DNA of 64,000 nt. It comes from Undibacterium sp. Jales W-56. Its GTDB lineage: Bacteria > Pseudomonadota > Gammaproteobacteria > Burkholderiales > Burkholderiaceae_D. Location: NCBI RefSeq assembly GCF_025548535.1, contig NZ_JAJLQW010000002.1:62001-126000 (forward strand), written 5' to 3'. How positions within the stretch are numbered: position 1 is the stretch's first letter; each line of letters starts with the position of its first letter. This document shows positions 1-8,384 of this stretch, piece after piece. The position numbers and the translations under genes are program-made. Below the pieces are notes generated by a model. That model was given only the letters and a program-made list of their open reading frames with translations, was not told the origin of the DNA and did not search any database.

Positions 1-42
1 CGTATTATTTTAAGTGAAAATTTTTTATTTTCTTTAAAAAGG

Positions 43-125
43 CATACTCCCCATTATTCTTATAGGAAATATGCCTGATCCGCATGTTTTATGCCGAACA
101 TTAAAATATACAGGTAGGCAGTATA
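43..125. repeat. Intergenic palindrome-ended repeat, copy 1
   Basis: This AT-rich stretch starts with CATACTCCCC and ends with GGCAGTATA, which are imperfect inverted ends. Its core contains CCGCATGTTTTAT at 80-92, which is found identically at 22644-22656, followed in both places by a TTAAAA-type tract and a terminal AGTATA. It therefore belongs to the same family as 22607-22688, 53662-53735 and 61713-61801. It lies downstream of the livF stop codon. No gene is seen in positions 1-137. Confidence 0.6.
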
Positions 126-137
126 TTGATATGCGTA

Positions 138-839
138 CTAAACTTCCAGCCACTCTTTCCGGATTGCTTCATTGGCGCGCAGATCCGCCGGGCTGCCCTC
201 AAACACGATGCTGCCGTGCCCCATGACATAGACCCTTTGCGAAATTTCCAGTGCGATCGCGAGTTTTTGCTCGACCAGCAGTACGGAGATGCCGCGATTC
301 TTGAGTTCCTTCAAATACTCGGCCACCAGTTCCACGATCTTTGGTGCCAGACCTTCGGTCGGCTCGTCGATCATGATCAGATCGGGATCACCCATCAGCG
401 TGCGACATAGGGTCAGCATTTGTTGCTCGCCGCCCGACAACACGCCTGCCGCGGTATGCTGACGCTCCTTCAGGCGCGGAAACATCTGGTACATATCGTT
501 TAGCGACCAGCGCGATTTTTTGCCCGATTTTTCGCCCAGGATCAGATTCTGCTCCACCGTTAAAGTCGGGAAAATATCGCGATTCTCCGGCACATAACCC
601 AGGCCCTTGTGGGCAATCTGAAAAGCTTTCAGGCCGATCATCTCCTCCCCCTTGAACTTGACGGAACCGGTTGAATTGACTTGCCCCATCGCCGCCTTGA
701 CCGTGGTGGATCGCCCAACGCCGTTGCGCCCCAGCAAGCTGACGATTTCGCCCTGGTTGACGACCAGGTCAACGCCATGCAGAACATGGCTTTTGCCGTA
801 GAACGCATTCAGGTCTTTGATTTCCAATAATGTACTCAT
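138..839 (-). CDS. livF: LIV-type ABC transporter ATP-binding protein (LivF-like)
   Basis: This is the 233-residue LivF-type ATPase of a branched-chain amino acid/amide (HAAT family) importer, a cytoplasmic subunit that pairs with LivG. The signature LSGGEQQ (about 134-140) and the Walker B with LIMIDEP (about 154-160) are normal. The Walker A reads GRNGVGRST (37-45), so the usual catalytic Lys is Arg43; the codon on the minus strand is CGA. As in other LivF proteins the switch histidine is replaced by Gln (LLVEQK). The start overlaps the livG stop by 4 nt, so translation is probably coupled. The transported compound cannot be read from the sequence; the neighbouring acyl-CoA ligase suggests a carboxylate rather than an amino acid. 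Confidence 0.9.
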   Translation of the reverse strand: MSTLLEIKDLNAFYGKSHVLHGVDLVVNQGEIVSLLGRNGVGRSTTVKAAMGQVNSTGSVKFKGEEMIGLKAFQIAHKGLGYVPENRDIFPTLTVEQNLILGEKSGKKSRWSLNDMYQMFPRLKERQHTAAGVLSGGEQQMLTLCRTLMGDPDLIMIDEPTEGLAPKIVELVAEYLKELKNRGISVLLVEQKLAIALEISQRVYVMGHGSIVFEGSPADLRANEAIRKEWLEV

Positions 840-1612
840 GCTGCGGCCTCCACCGGTGCATGACCGCCCAGATAAGCGTCTTTGACTTTCTGGTTGTTGC
901 GGATATTCACTGGCGTGTCGCAGGCAATGATTTCGCCATACACAACGACGGCAATTTTATCTGCCAGACCGAACACCACACTCATATCATGTTCCACCAT
1001 CAATAAGGTTTTGCCGACGGTGACTTTGCGGATCAGCTCGACCGCGGCATCGGATTCAGAACGGCTCATCCCTGCGGTCGGTTCATCCAGCAAGATCACA
1101 TCGGCACCGCCGGCAATCGTGATGCCGATTTCCAGTGCGCGCTGTTCCGCATAGGTCAGCAGACCGGCGGTGATATCGCGCCGACGTTTTAAACCGATTT
1201 GCTCCAACACGGTTTCGGCGCGTTCATGCGCATCTTTCAGTCCATTGAGCCGGTGCCAGAATGAATATTTATAACCGAGCGACCACAAGACGGCGCAGCG
1301 CAGGTTTTCGTAGACCGACAAGCGATGGAAGATATTCGTGATCTGAAAGCTGCGCGACAAACCACGACGGTTAATCTCAAACGGGCGTAAGGCGGTAATG
1401 CTTTCGCCATTCAATAAAATATCGCCAGAACTGATGGGGAAACGTCCGGAGATCAGATTGAACAAGGTAGATTTGCCTGCGCCGTTCGGCCCGATGATTG
1501 CAAAACGTTCCCCCTTAGGCACTTGCAAATTCGCACCCCGGATGATTTCGGATTTACCGAAACTCTTCCTGACGTCTTGCAGTTCAAGGGAGAACAATGA
1601 AGTCACAGTCAT
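836..1612 (-). CDS. livG: LIV-type ABC transporter ATP-binding protein (LivG-like)
   Basis: This 258-residue protein is the LivG-type ATPase partner of the importer. The Walker A GPNGAGKST (41-49), Walker B ILLDEP (about 173-178) and switch histidine (MVEHD) are intact. The ABC signature, however, reads LTYAEQR (about 152-158), with Ala where the family normally has Gly (LSYGEQ or LAYGQQ). The C-terminal extension typical of LivG (ADKIAVVVYGEIIA onward) is present. The gene overlaps livM and livF by 4 nt at each end, so livM-livG-livF is one translationally coupled unit. Combined with the altered Walker A of LivF this predicts one canonical and one degenerate ATP site (inference). Confidence 0.9.
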   Translation of the reverse strand: MTVTSLFSLELQDVRKSFGKSEIIRGANLQVPKGERFAIIGPNGAGKSTLFNLISGRFPISSGDILLNGESITALRPFEINRRGLSRSFQITNIFHRLSVYENLRCAVLWSLGYKYSFWHRLNGLKDAHERAETVLEQIGLKRRRDITAGLLTYAEQRALEIGITIAGGADVILLDEPTAGMSRSESDAAVELIRKVTVGKTLLMVEHDMSVVFGLADKIAVVVYGEIIACDTPVNIRNNQKVKDAYLGGHAPVEAAA

Positions 1613-2895
1613 GATTGCACCCTCCGCATTTGCGCTTCAATTTCGGCGCTGACCTCGCCCCATTTTTGTTTGAAAGTCGATTTGGTCATGGCGAAGCCTA
1701 CGATGCCGATGGCAATCAATGTAGCCGCTGCCAGCCATGCGCCAGGTTGTGCGGTATCGACCATGACACCGAATAAATTGATGGTTGAATTTTGCGATGC
1801 TTCCAAGGTTCTTTGATATAGCATTTCAATTGCGAGCACGGATCCGAACACGGCGACTACGGTCGCGACAATCAGTTTCCACATGGATGGCCATACGCGC
1901 TTGAATAATCCGTATTGAGCAACCCGCAGATTCAACATCAAAATGCTGGCGATGCCGCCCGGTGCGTACATCACAATGATAATGAAGAAGATACCCAGAT
2001 AAAGTTGCCAGGCCTTGGTGAAATCGGACAACATCACGGTCAGCACCACCCCAATGACCGCGCCTATCATCGGACCAAAGAAGAAGCCGATACCGCCGAT
2101 GAAGGTGAATAACAACACCGCGCCGGAGCGAATGGCGCTGACGTTTTCGGCACTGACGATTTCAAAATTGATGGCCGACAAACCGCCGGCAATCCCGGCA
2201 AAAAACGCCGACAAAATCAAAGTCAGATAACGTACCCATTGCGTGTTATAGCCAACGAACTCAACACGCTCTGGATTGTCCCTGACCGCATTGGCCAAAC
2301 GACCGAGCGGGGTTTGCGTGAATGCATACATACCGATCGTGCTGATGAACAGCCATGCGGCAATCAGGTAATACACCTGGATTTGCGGACCATAAGTAAT
2401 CCCTAAAAATGCTTTACCAATCACGCGATTGGTAGAAATACCGCCTTCTCCACCAAAAAAACTCGGAAACATCAGTGAACTGGCAAATACCAGTTCGACT
2501 ATCCCCAGGGTAATCATGGAGAATGTGGTGCCGGATTTTTTGGTCGTGACATAGCCGAACAAAATACCGAAAAACATGCCGGCAATGCCGCCGATCAGTG
2601 GAATCAGCGTAATAGGAAAATTAATCGAACCATTCGTCACCAGGTTCATGGTGTGAATCGCAAAGAACGCCCCCAAACCTGAATATACAGCATGGCCGAA
2701 CGACAGCATGCCGCCCTGCCCCAGCAACATATTGAAAGACAGGCCGAAGATCATCAAGGTACCGATTTGCGACAGCAGGGAAAGTGATCCGCCTGTTTTA
2801 AAAATCAGCGGTGCGATAATTAAGATCAGCGCAAAGCTGAGCCAGATGATCCAGCGCGCCAGATTCAACGGTTTATAAGTCAATGTTTTCGTCAT
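1609..2895 (-). CDS. livM: LIV-type ABC transporter permease (LivM-like), C-terminally extended
   Basis: This 428-residue integral membrane protein is the LivM-type permease. The region 45-330 carries the usual series of hydrophobic helices with the LSFGHAVYSGLGAF motif near residue 65-78 and the cytoplasmic loop FTQTPLGRLANAVRDNPER near 190-210, which contacts the ATPases. Many bacterial LivM proteins stop at about 320-360 residues. This one has an additional tail of about 90 residues with two further predicted membrane helices (IVATVVAVFGSVLAIEML and WLAAATLIAIGIVGFAM). Only 3 nt separate it from livH upstream, and it overlaps livG downstream by 4 nt. Function of the extra tail is unknown. 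Confidence 0.88.
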   Translation of the reverse strand: MTKTLTYKPLNLARWIIWLSFALILIIAPLIFKTGGSLSLLSQIGTLMIFGLSFNMLLGQGGMLSFGHAVYSGLGAFFAIHTMNLVTNGSINFPITLIPLIGGIAGMFFGILFGYVTTKKSGTTFSMITLGIVELVFASSLMFPSFFGGEGGISTNRVIGKAFLGITYGPQIQVYYLIAAWLFISTIGMYAFTQTPLGRLANAVRDNPERVEFVGYNTQWVRYLTLILSAFFAGIAGGLSAINFEIVSAENVSAIRSGAVLLFTFIGGIGFFFGPMIGAVIGVVLTVMLSDFTKAWQLYLGIFFIIIVMYAPGGIASILMLNLRVAQYGLFKRVWPSMWKLIVATVVAVFGSVLAIEMLYQRTLEASQNSTINLFGVMVDTAQPGAWLAAATLIAIGIVGFAMTKSTFKQKWGEVSAEIEAQMRRVQS

Positions 2896-2898
2896 TTT

Positions 2899-3846
2899 TT
2901 ATCCTTCGCGAGTACCCAGCAAACCTTTTGGCCGGAAAATAAGGATAAGCACCAGTAACAGGTAAGGCATGATCGGTGCGATCTGTGCGATAGTCAGACT
3001 GAGCATCGAATAGCCAGGCGCGCTGGCAGAAATCTGCGTCCCCAATTTTGCAAACACGCTGACCAATGAGTAATCGAGCGCGACTGCAAATGTCTGCAAT
3101 ACGCCAATCAGGATGGAGGCGATGAATGCGCCGGCCAAAGAACCCATGCCGCCCACCACCACCACCACGAAGATGATGCTGCCGAGTGTCCCTGCCATGC
3201 CTGGTTCTGTAACGAAGGCGTTGCCACCGACCACGCCTGCCAGACCGGCCAAAGCACAACCGCCGCCAAACACCAGCATGAATACGCGAGGCACATTGTG
3301 CCCCAGGGCTTCTACCGTGTCAGGGTGAGTCAAGGCGGCCTGAATAACCAGGCCGATCCGGGTTCTGGTCAGCAACAAATAAATCGCGATCAGCATCAGC
3401 AAGGCGACAAACATCATAAAGCCGCGATACATAGGGAAAGTCGTGGTGTACAAAGTGAACAGCGGCCCATCAAGTTCGGCAGGAATCGGATAAGGCACGG
3501 TGGAGCGTCCCCAGATCAATTGCACCAGTTCCACGATCACGTAAGACAAGCCGAAAGTAAACAGCAGCTCAGGGATGTGCCCGTATTTGTGGACTGAGCG
3601 CAGGCCGTAGCGCTCTACCATGGCGCCGAGAAAGCCGACAAGCAGCGGCGCCAGAAAAAGCGCTGGCCAGAAACCTAATTTAATACTGATGCCATAAGCA
3701 AAATAGGCACCTAACATGTAAAAGCTGGCATGGGCAAAATTAAGCACGCCCATCATACTGAAAATCAGCGTCAAACCGGAGGAAAGCATGAACAACAACA
3801 ATCCGTAGCTGACGCCGTTCAGCAAGGTGATCAGTGTGAATTCCAC
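2899..3846 (-). CDS. livH: LIV-type ABC transporter permease (LivH-like)
   Basis: This 315-residue, strongly hydrophobic protein is the LivH-type permease, the second transmembrane subunit of the importer. It starts with the family-typical LLNGVSYGLLLFMLSSGLTL segment followed by NFAHASFYMLGAY, and contains the ATPase-contacting loop with TRIGLVIQAALTHPDTVEALGHN (around 160-185). It is the first gene of livHMGF and is separated from the upstream binding-protein gene by a hairpin terminator and a palindromic operator-like site, so it may be transcribed from its own promoter as well as by read-through. The length matches the family. Confidence 0.88.
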   Translation of the reverse strand: MEFTLITLLNGVSYGLLLFMLSSGLTLIFSMMGVLNFAHASFYMLGAYFAYGISIKLGFWPALFLAPLLVGFLGAMVERYGLRSVHKYGHIPELLFTFGLSYVIVELVQLIWGRSTVPYPIPAELDGPLFTLYTTTFPMYRGFMMFVALLMLIAIYLLLTRTRIGLVIQAALTHPDTVEALGHNVPRVFMLVFGGGCALAGLAGVVGGNAFVTEPGMAGTLGSIIFVVVVVGGMGSLAGAFIASILIGVLQTFAVALDYSLVSVFAKLGTQISASAPGYSMLSLTIAQIAPIMPYLLLVLILIFRPKGLLGTREG

Positions 3847-3870
3847 AGCAAAGATCCTTTTTTAAAATCG

Positions 3871-3885
3871 TGAACGATCGTACTA
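3871..3885. promoter_or_regulatory. Palindromic operator-like site upstream of livH
   Basis: GAACGATCGTAC at 3872-3883 is a near-palindrome whose inner 8 bases (ACGATCGT) are self-complementary, followed by TA. It is identical at 10 of 12 positions to GTACGACCGTAC at 7045-7056 upstream of the acyl-CoA ligase gene, and both continue with TA. It lies 26 nt before the livH start. A TetR-family type repressor would fit the size and symmetry (inference); no such regulator gene is in the window. Confidence 0.5.
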
Positions 3886-3892
3886 TTTTTAT

Positions 3893-3928
3893 GAAAAAAA
3901 AGAGAGTGCATCGGAATGCGACTCTCTT
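3893..3928 (-). terminator. Rho-independent terminator after the binding-protein gene
   Basis: On the minus strand AAGAGAGT-C-GCAT, a TCCG loop and ATGCACTCTCTT form a 12-bp stem with a single bulge, followed by a run of T residues. It sits 13 nt after the binding-protein stop and before livH. In this position it would make the binding protein more abundant than the membrane and ATPase subunits, as is common in periplasmic-binding-protein importers. Confidence 0.8.
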
Positions 3929-3940
3929 GGGCAGTGCGGA

Positions 3941-5176
3941 TTAACCTGGACGTTTCATCTGACAAGAAGACGGCTGAGTCGCAACGAAAGCATCGATCTT
4001 CTGATTGGTCTTCCAGCCCAAACCGGTATTTTCCTGATCAAACTTGACATCCTTGCCATTGGTTTTCACCCAGGTTGCGATGTACAAAGGTTGTTGAATC
4101 TGGTGATCCAACTTACGCATGACGGTGTCGCCGTTCAGGCTTTTTACTTTGGAATTTTCCAGGGCAATTGCGACTGCTGCCGGTTCAATCGACTTGGCAT
4201 CTTTCACGGCCTTGCCCAAATAGGCCAACACAGAATAAGTCGCCATGGAATAGTAATCGTCCTTGTACTTGGCCTTGAAGCCTTCAACGATATCTTTACC
4301 TGCAAAAGTTTCGTTGTTCGCATTCCAGTAACCGACGTATTTGACATGGTCCACACCGGCGGCGCCCATCGCAGTAGGAACGCCCGTGGTCGCTGCATAA
4401 TAAGTGTAGAAGTTGGCTTTCAAGTCGGCATCTTTGGCCGACTTAATCAACAGCGCCAGATCGGCACCCCAGTTGCCGGTAATGACGGTATCCGCACCGG
4501 ACGCTTTAATCTTGGCGATGTAAGGTGAGAAATCCTTGACTTGCCCAATCGGATGCAAATCATCGCCCACGATCTGGATGTCTGGACGCTTGCGTGCCAG
4601 GTACTCTTTGGCTGCGCGGGTTACCTGATGACCGAAAGAGTAATTCTGGCCAATGATGTAGACCTTCTTGATGTTCTTGTCTTGCGCCATGTAGGTGGTC
4701 AGGGATTCCATCTTCATATCCGAGTTGGAATCAAAACGGAAATGCCAGAAGCTGCATTTGCTATTGGTCATATCAGGATCAACGGCAGCGTGGTTCAGAT
4801 AGATGATCTCTTTACCGGGATTGCGCTCGTTATGCTTATTGACGGCATCGAGCAAAGCCAAGCCGACGCCGGAGCCATTGCCTTGGGTGATATAGCGGAA
4901 ACCCTTGTCGATCACGGTTTTCAGCACGCTCAGGGATTCTTGCGGACTCCCTTTGTTATCGAAACCGACCACTTCAAATTTATGAGGACCTGCCCAGCCT
5001 TCGGCATTCGCCTTCTCGGCGATGTACTGATATGAATTCAGGATATTTTGACCGACCGGAGCGAATGGGCCGGAGAGCGGATCGATGTAGGCGATCTTGA
5101 TGGTGTCAGCCATCGCCAGCGGTGCCGACAGTGCCAGGGAAATTGCTAAAACAGGTGTACGTAATTGAAATTTCAT
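3941..5176 (-). CDS. Periplasmic binding protein of LIV-type ABC importer
   Basis: This 411-residue secreted protein is a type I periplasmic ligand-binding protein (Peripla_BP_6 class) that delivers substrate to LivHM. The signal peptide runs from MKFQLRTPVLAIS to AMA, with cleavage probably before DTIKIAYIDPLSGPFAPVGQ, the conserved N-terminal strand of the fold. The ATG at 5176 is preferred over a GTG three codons upstream because GGAG lies 8 nt before it. The gene precedes livH but a terminator separates them. The chain contains Cys in KCSFWHF and near the C-terminus in SSCQMK. The ligand cannot be named from sequence; LIV-type binding proteins next to acyl-CoA ligases often handle aromatic or aliphatic acids (family knowledge). 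Confidence 0.87.
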   Translation of the reverse strand: MKFQLRTPVLAISLALSAPLAMADTIKIAYIDPLSGPFAPVGQNILNSYQYIAEKANAEGWAGPHKFEVVGFDNKGSPQESLSVLKTVIDKGFRYITQGNGSGVGLALLDAVNKHNERNPGKEIIYLNHAAVDPDMTNSKCSFWHFRFDSNSDMKMESLTTYMAQDKNIKKVYIIGQNYSFGHQVTRAAKEYLARKRPDIQIVGDDLHPIGQVKDFSPYIAKIKASGADTVITGNWGADLALLIKSAKDADLKANFYTYYAATTGVPTAMGAAGVDHVKYVGYWNANNETFAGKDIVEGFKAKYKDDYYSMATYSVLAYLGKAVKDAKSIEPAAVAIALENSKVKSLNGDTVMRKLDHQIQQPLYIATWVKTNGKDVKFDQENTGLGWKTNQKIDAFVATQPSSCQMKRPG

Positions 5177-5295
5177 TTGTCTCACTCCAGTATTTTTTTG
5201 TGGATGTTTATGGAAATTACTTTTTTACTTTTTTTACGTTCTCTCATGTTGAAACAGGACGATTTAATCTGTCCCATTTCATTTTTTGATCACAA

Positions 5296-6948
5296 TCAGG
5301 CAGTTGGCAATTTGTAGTCTTTAAATTGATCCCTTAGTTTGTTTTTCAAAATTTTCCCCGTTGCTCCCAAGGGCAACGCATCGATGAAGACGACGTCATC
5401 CGGCGTCCACCATTTTGCTATTTTTCCGTCATAAAACTGAAGCAATTCTTCTTTTTCTATCTCGGCCCCCGGTTTTTTTACGACTAACAATAATGGCCGC
5501 TCATCCCATTTTGGATGAAATACGCCGATACATGCTGCCTGCAATACGGCGGGATGGGATACCGCCACATTCTCCAGATCGATGGTGCCTATCCACTCTC
5601 CGCCGGACTTGATCACGTCTTTGCTGCGATCGGTGATTTGCATATAGCCATCGGCATCAATGGTCGCCACGTCGCCCGTCGGGAACCAGCCATTTTCGAG
5701 AACGTCACCGCCTTCGTTCTTGAAATAACTGCTGATGATCCACGGACCCTTGACGAGCAAGTTACCATAAGTTTTGCCATCCCAAGGCAACTCTTTACCG
5801 GCATCGTCGACAATTTTCATATCCACGCCATAAATGGCATGACCTTGTTTTTCGAGTATCGCTTGCTGGGCTTCTTCCGGCAACGCCATGTGTCTGGCTT
5901 GCAAGGTGCCGGTGGTTCCCAATGGCGACATTTCGGTCATGCCCCAGGCATGCACTACCTCGACGCCATAGGTATGGCGCAAGGTTTTCATCATGGCAGG
6001 CGGACAGGCCGAACCTCCGATGACGGTGCGCTTGAAGGTAGAGAATTTCAGGTTATTTTGCGCAACATAGGTCAGCAAACCCAACCATACCGTTGGCACG
6101 CCTGCGGAGAAAGTCACTTTCTCTTGCTCGAATAATTCATACAAAGATTTGCCGTCCAGCGCAGGACCGGGAAATACCAATTTAGCGCCGGTCAGAGGGG
6201 CTGAATAAGGCAGACCCCAGGCATTGACGTGAAACATAGGCACGACCGGCAATACGGAATCGCGCGCCGATACGTTTAAGCCGTCTGGCATAGCTGACGC
6301 ATAGGAATGCAAAATCGTCGAACGATGGGAGTACAGCGCGCCCTTGGGATGCCCGGTAGTGCCTGAGGTATAGCACAGGCTGGAGGCAGAATTTTCATCG
6401 AATTCCGGCCAGACAAATTCGTCGGAATTGGCGTCGATCAAATCTTCATAACAAAGCAAATTCGGCACCGATCCATCGGTAGGCAGATGCGTGCTGTCAC
6501 ACATCATGACAAAGCCCTTGATCGTAGGGCAATGACTGGCGATGGCTTTGATGATGGGCAGGAAAGTGATATCGAACAGCAGATATTGGTCTTCTGCATG
6601 ATTCACGATGTAAGCAATTTGCTCGGGATGCAGGCGAGGATTGATCGTGTGCAAGACAGCGCCGGAGCCTGACACCGCGTAATAGGTTTCCATATGACGG
6701 TAGCCGTTCCACGCCAGAGTAGCGACCCTGTCGCCGATTTTGACGCCCATTTTTTTGAAGGCGTTCGCTAGTTTTTTAGCGCGCCGATGGCATTCACGAT
6801 AGTTATAGCGATGAATATCGCCTTCAACACGTCGCGACACAATTTCATTGCCGCCAAAATACCGGTCCGCATGTTCGATAATGCTGGAGATGAGCAACGG
6901 TTTGCTCATCATCTGCCCCATAACCGGGCTTTGTTGATATTCCGACAT
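5296..6948 (-). CDS. Fatty/carboxylic acid-CoA ligase (AMP-binding, AlkK-like)
   Basis: This 550-residue enzyme of the adenylate-forming (ANL) superfamily would convert a carboxylate, ATP and CoA to the acyl-CoA. The phosphate-binding motif [11 protein letters not shown] (193-203), the adenine-site motif WGMTEMSP, the ribose-binding region [17 protein letters not shown], the hinge [14 protein letters not shown] and the catalytic Lys in LGATGKILK near the C-terminus are all present. Length and motifs resemble the medium-chain AlkK or 3-(methylthio)propionyl-CoA ligase (DmdB) group, in which chain-length preference varies. It is the first gene upstream of the importer on the same strand. The palindromic site at 7045-7056 lies about 97 nt before its start. 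Confidence 0.88.
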   Translation of the reverse strand: MSEYQQSPVMGQMMSKPLLISSIIEHADRYFGGNEIVSRRVEGDIHRYNYRECHRRAKKLANAFKKMGVKIGDRVATLAWNGYRHMETYYAVSGSGAVLHTINPRLHPEQIAYIVNHAEDQYLLFDITFLPIIKAIASHCPTIKGFVMMCDSTHLPTDGSVPNLLCYEDLIDANSDEFVWPEFDENSASSLCYTSGTTGHPKGALYSHRSTILHSYASAMPDGLNVSARDSVLPVVPMFHVNAWGLPYSAPLTGAKLVFPGPALDGKSLYELFEQEKVTFSAGVPTVWLGLLTYVAQNNLKFSTFKRTVIGGSACPPAMMKTLRHTYGVEVVHAWGMTEMSPLGTTGTLQARHMALPEEAQQAILEKQGHAIYGVDMKIVDDAGKELPWDGKTYGNLLVKGPWIISSYFKNEGGDVLENGWFPTGDVATIDADGYMQITDRSKDVIKSGGEWIGTIDLENVAVSHPAVLQAACIGVFHPKWDERPLLLVVKKPGAEIEKEELLQFYDGKIAKWWTPDDVVFIDALPLGATGKILKNKLRDQFKDYKLPTA

Positions 6949-7044
6949 TTATTCTCCTGAATGATGTTGCTATTTGAGCTAGCTCAGCAATTACATCGTT
7001 TTTATCTGCTTTTTGCCGAATTAAATTTTCTTTTAACGATTTTT

Positions 7045-7058
7045 GTACGACCGTACTA
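7045..7058. promoter_or_regulatory. Palindromic operator-like site upstream of the acyl-CoA ligase
   Basis: GTACGACCGTAC (7045-7056) has perfect 5-bp inverted arms (GTACG and CGTAC) around a 2-bp centre and continues with TA. The site upstream of livH at 3872-3883 matches at 10 of 12 positions. The spacing of 89 nt from its inner edge to the ligase start leaves room for a promoter. The shared site suggests that the ligase and the importer are controlled together (inference). Confidence 0.5.
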
Positions 7059-7241
7059 ATTCGTCAATCCTTATTTATGCTGCATGGCAGCATGTTTTTA
7101 TAAAGAAAATCTATTCCGGAATAATTCAATTAGAGGAAATCCTCGATTCGACTTAAAAAAACAAAGTGCAGTGCAACATAGACGAAAAATAATTCCACAA
7201 TTTGAGACATTTCTTGGTTTTTTTTGGACATTTTTGAAGAC

Positions 7242-7274
7242 AAAAAAATTGCCGGCAACATTTCTGTTCCGGCA
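7242..7274 (-). terminator. Rho-independent terminator of rlmJ
   Basis: On the minus strand TGCCGG-AACA, loop GAAA, TGTT-G-CCGGCA forms a 10-bp stem with one bulged G, followed by ATTTTTTT. It lies about 40 nt downstream of the rlmJ stop codon. Confidence 0.8.
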
Positions 7275-7315
7275 TTTTGCTTTCATCCTGGCCTTAATTC
7301 AGTTCCAGTACCTGC

Positions 7316-8230
7316 TCATTTCTTGCGTGCGCGCCCTATCGTCTGCGTTTCACCTGAATCAATGCTAAAACTGGCACCGGCGTCGCGTCCCAATACCTTG
7401 ACTAAATACGGCATGACTTCACGCAAGGTCGCTTCCAGAGTCCATGGTGGATTAATAATAAACATGCCGCTGCTGTGCAGGCCGAATCCATCGGGCGACG
7501 GGCCGCTGATCGACAAAGTCACGTTCAGCCAGCCATTGGCTTGCAGGCGTTTCAGGCGCTCTGGCAATTGTTTTGAGTCGGGGCGATTCAATACCGGATA
7601 CCAGACCGCAAACATACCGGTCGGAAAACGTTTCAAACCATCCTCTACCGTGTCTTTGACGCGGCGATAATCGTCTTTGACCTCGTAAGGCGGATCGATC
7701 AACACCAGGCCGCGGCGCGATGGCGGCGGCAATAAGGCTTTCAATCCCTCGAAGCCGTCGCCAGCCGTGAGGATGACGCGTTTGCCGCGCGTTGTCGGGC
7801 GATGTCCTTGTGCTGCGGCATGCGCATCGAGTTTACGGAAATTTTCTGCGAGGATTTTAATTTCACTGGGATGCAGCTCAAATAAGCGCAGGCGGTCCTG
7901 CTCCCGCAGGATTTTATCGGCGCAATACGGAGAGCCGGGGTAATACCGCATTTTGCCGCTGGGGTTGAGTTCCTTGACCAGATCAACATATTCGGCGAGC
8001 GATGCCGGCAAATCTTTACGTTCCCAGAGCGGGCCGATGCCGGTTTCAAATTCTGCGTTCTTGGTTGCATAACCGCCATCGAGTGCATACAGTCCGGCAC
8101 CGGCGTGGGTATCGATGTAAGTGTAGGCAGTCTCTTTCTGGCCCAAATAATTCAGTAACTGGATGGTGACGAAATGCTTGAGAACGTCTGCGTGATTGCC
8201 GGCGTGGAAGCCATGGCGATAGCTCAGCAT
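7316..8230 (-). CDS. rlmJ: 23S rRNA (adenine(2030)-N6)-methyltransferase RlmJ
   Basis: This 304-residue protein is RlmJ, which methylates N6 of A2030 (E. coli numbering) in 23S rRNA using S-adenosylmethionine. It begins with the diagnostic MLSYRHGFHAGNHADVLKH segment and has the SAM-binding YIDTHAGAGLY region (about 38-48) and the catalytic IDPPYE motif (178-183) typical of N6-adenine methyltransferases. The E. coli enzyme has 280 residues; a short insertion around 138-150 accounts for most of the difference. An AGGAA ribosome-binding site lies about 7 nt before the ATG. It appears monocistronic, with its own terminator. Confidence 0.95.
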   Translation of the reverse strand: MLSYRHGFHAGNHADVLKHFVTIQLLNYLGQKETAYTYIDTHAGAGLYALDGGYATKNAEFETGIGPLWERKDLPASLAEYVDLVKELNPSGKMRYYPGSPYCADKILREQDRLRLFELHPSEIKILAENFRKLDAHAAAQGHRPTTRGKRVILTAGDGFEGLKALLPPPSRRGLVLIDPPYEVKDDYRRVKDTVEDGLKRFPTGMFAVWYPVLNRPDSKQLPERLKRLQANGWLNVTLSISGPSPDGFGLHSSGMFIINPPWTLEATLREVMPYLVKVLGRDAGASFSIDSGETQTIGRARKK

Positions 8231-8252
8231 GATGTAATTCCTATAAAAATCG

Positions 8253-8285
8253 ATGGCTTGCCTCTGTTAAAAGAAAGCAAGCCAT
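8253..8285 (-). terminator. Hairpin, probable terminator of the GNAT gene
   Basis: ATGGCTTGC (8253-8261) and GCAAGCCAT (8277-8285) are perfect 9-bp inverted repeats with a 15-nt loop. On the minus strand the stem is followed by CGATTTTTATAG, a short T-rich run. It lies 100 nt downstream of the GNAT stop and just upstream of rlmJ. Confidence 0.5.
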
Positions 8286-8384
8286 GTAAGTGAGATGCCG
8301 GATTTTACTCTTTTTAGGCCTGGACAGGCTTAATAGACGCTAAATCGGTTCATCTGTATGCGTATTCCGCATTTTTGAAGGACA

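Larger units (their letters stand above)
6949..7315. other. Intergenic region between acyl-CoA ligase and rlmJ
   Basis: This 367-bp AT-rich gap holds the presumed ligase promoter, the operator-like palindrome at 7045-7058 and the rlmJ terminator at 7242-7274. The weak open frames on both strands have no recognisable start signals or family features, and I do not consider them genes. Confidence 0.6.

Noticed and set aside
4541-5035. Long plus-strand open frame opposite the binding-protein gene
   Set aside because: It is fully antisense to a well-supported gene with a signal peptide and family motifs, and shows no recognisable domain; a codon-use shadow.
7084-7368. Possible small gene between the acyl-CoA ligase and rlmJ
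   Set aside because: It crosses the rlmJ terminator and end of rlmJ, is Phe/Lys-biased as expected for AT-rich DNA, and has no start signals.
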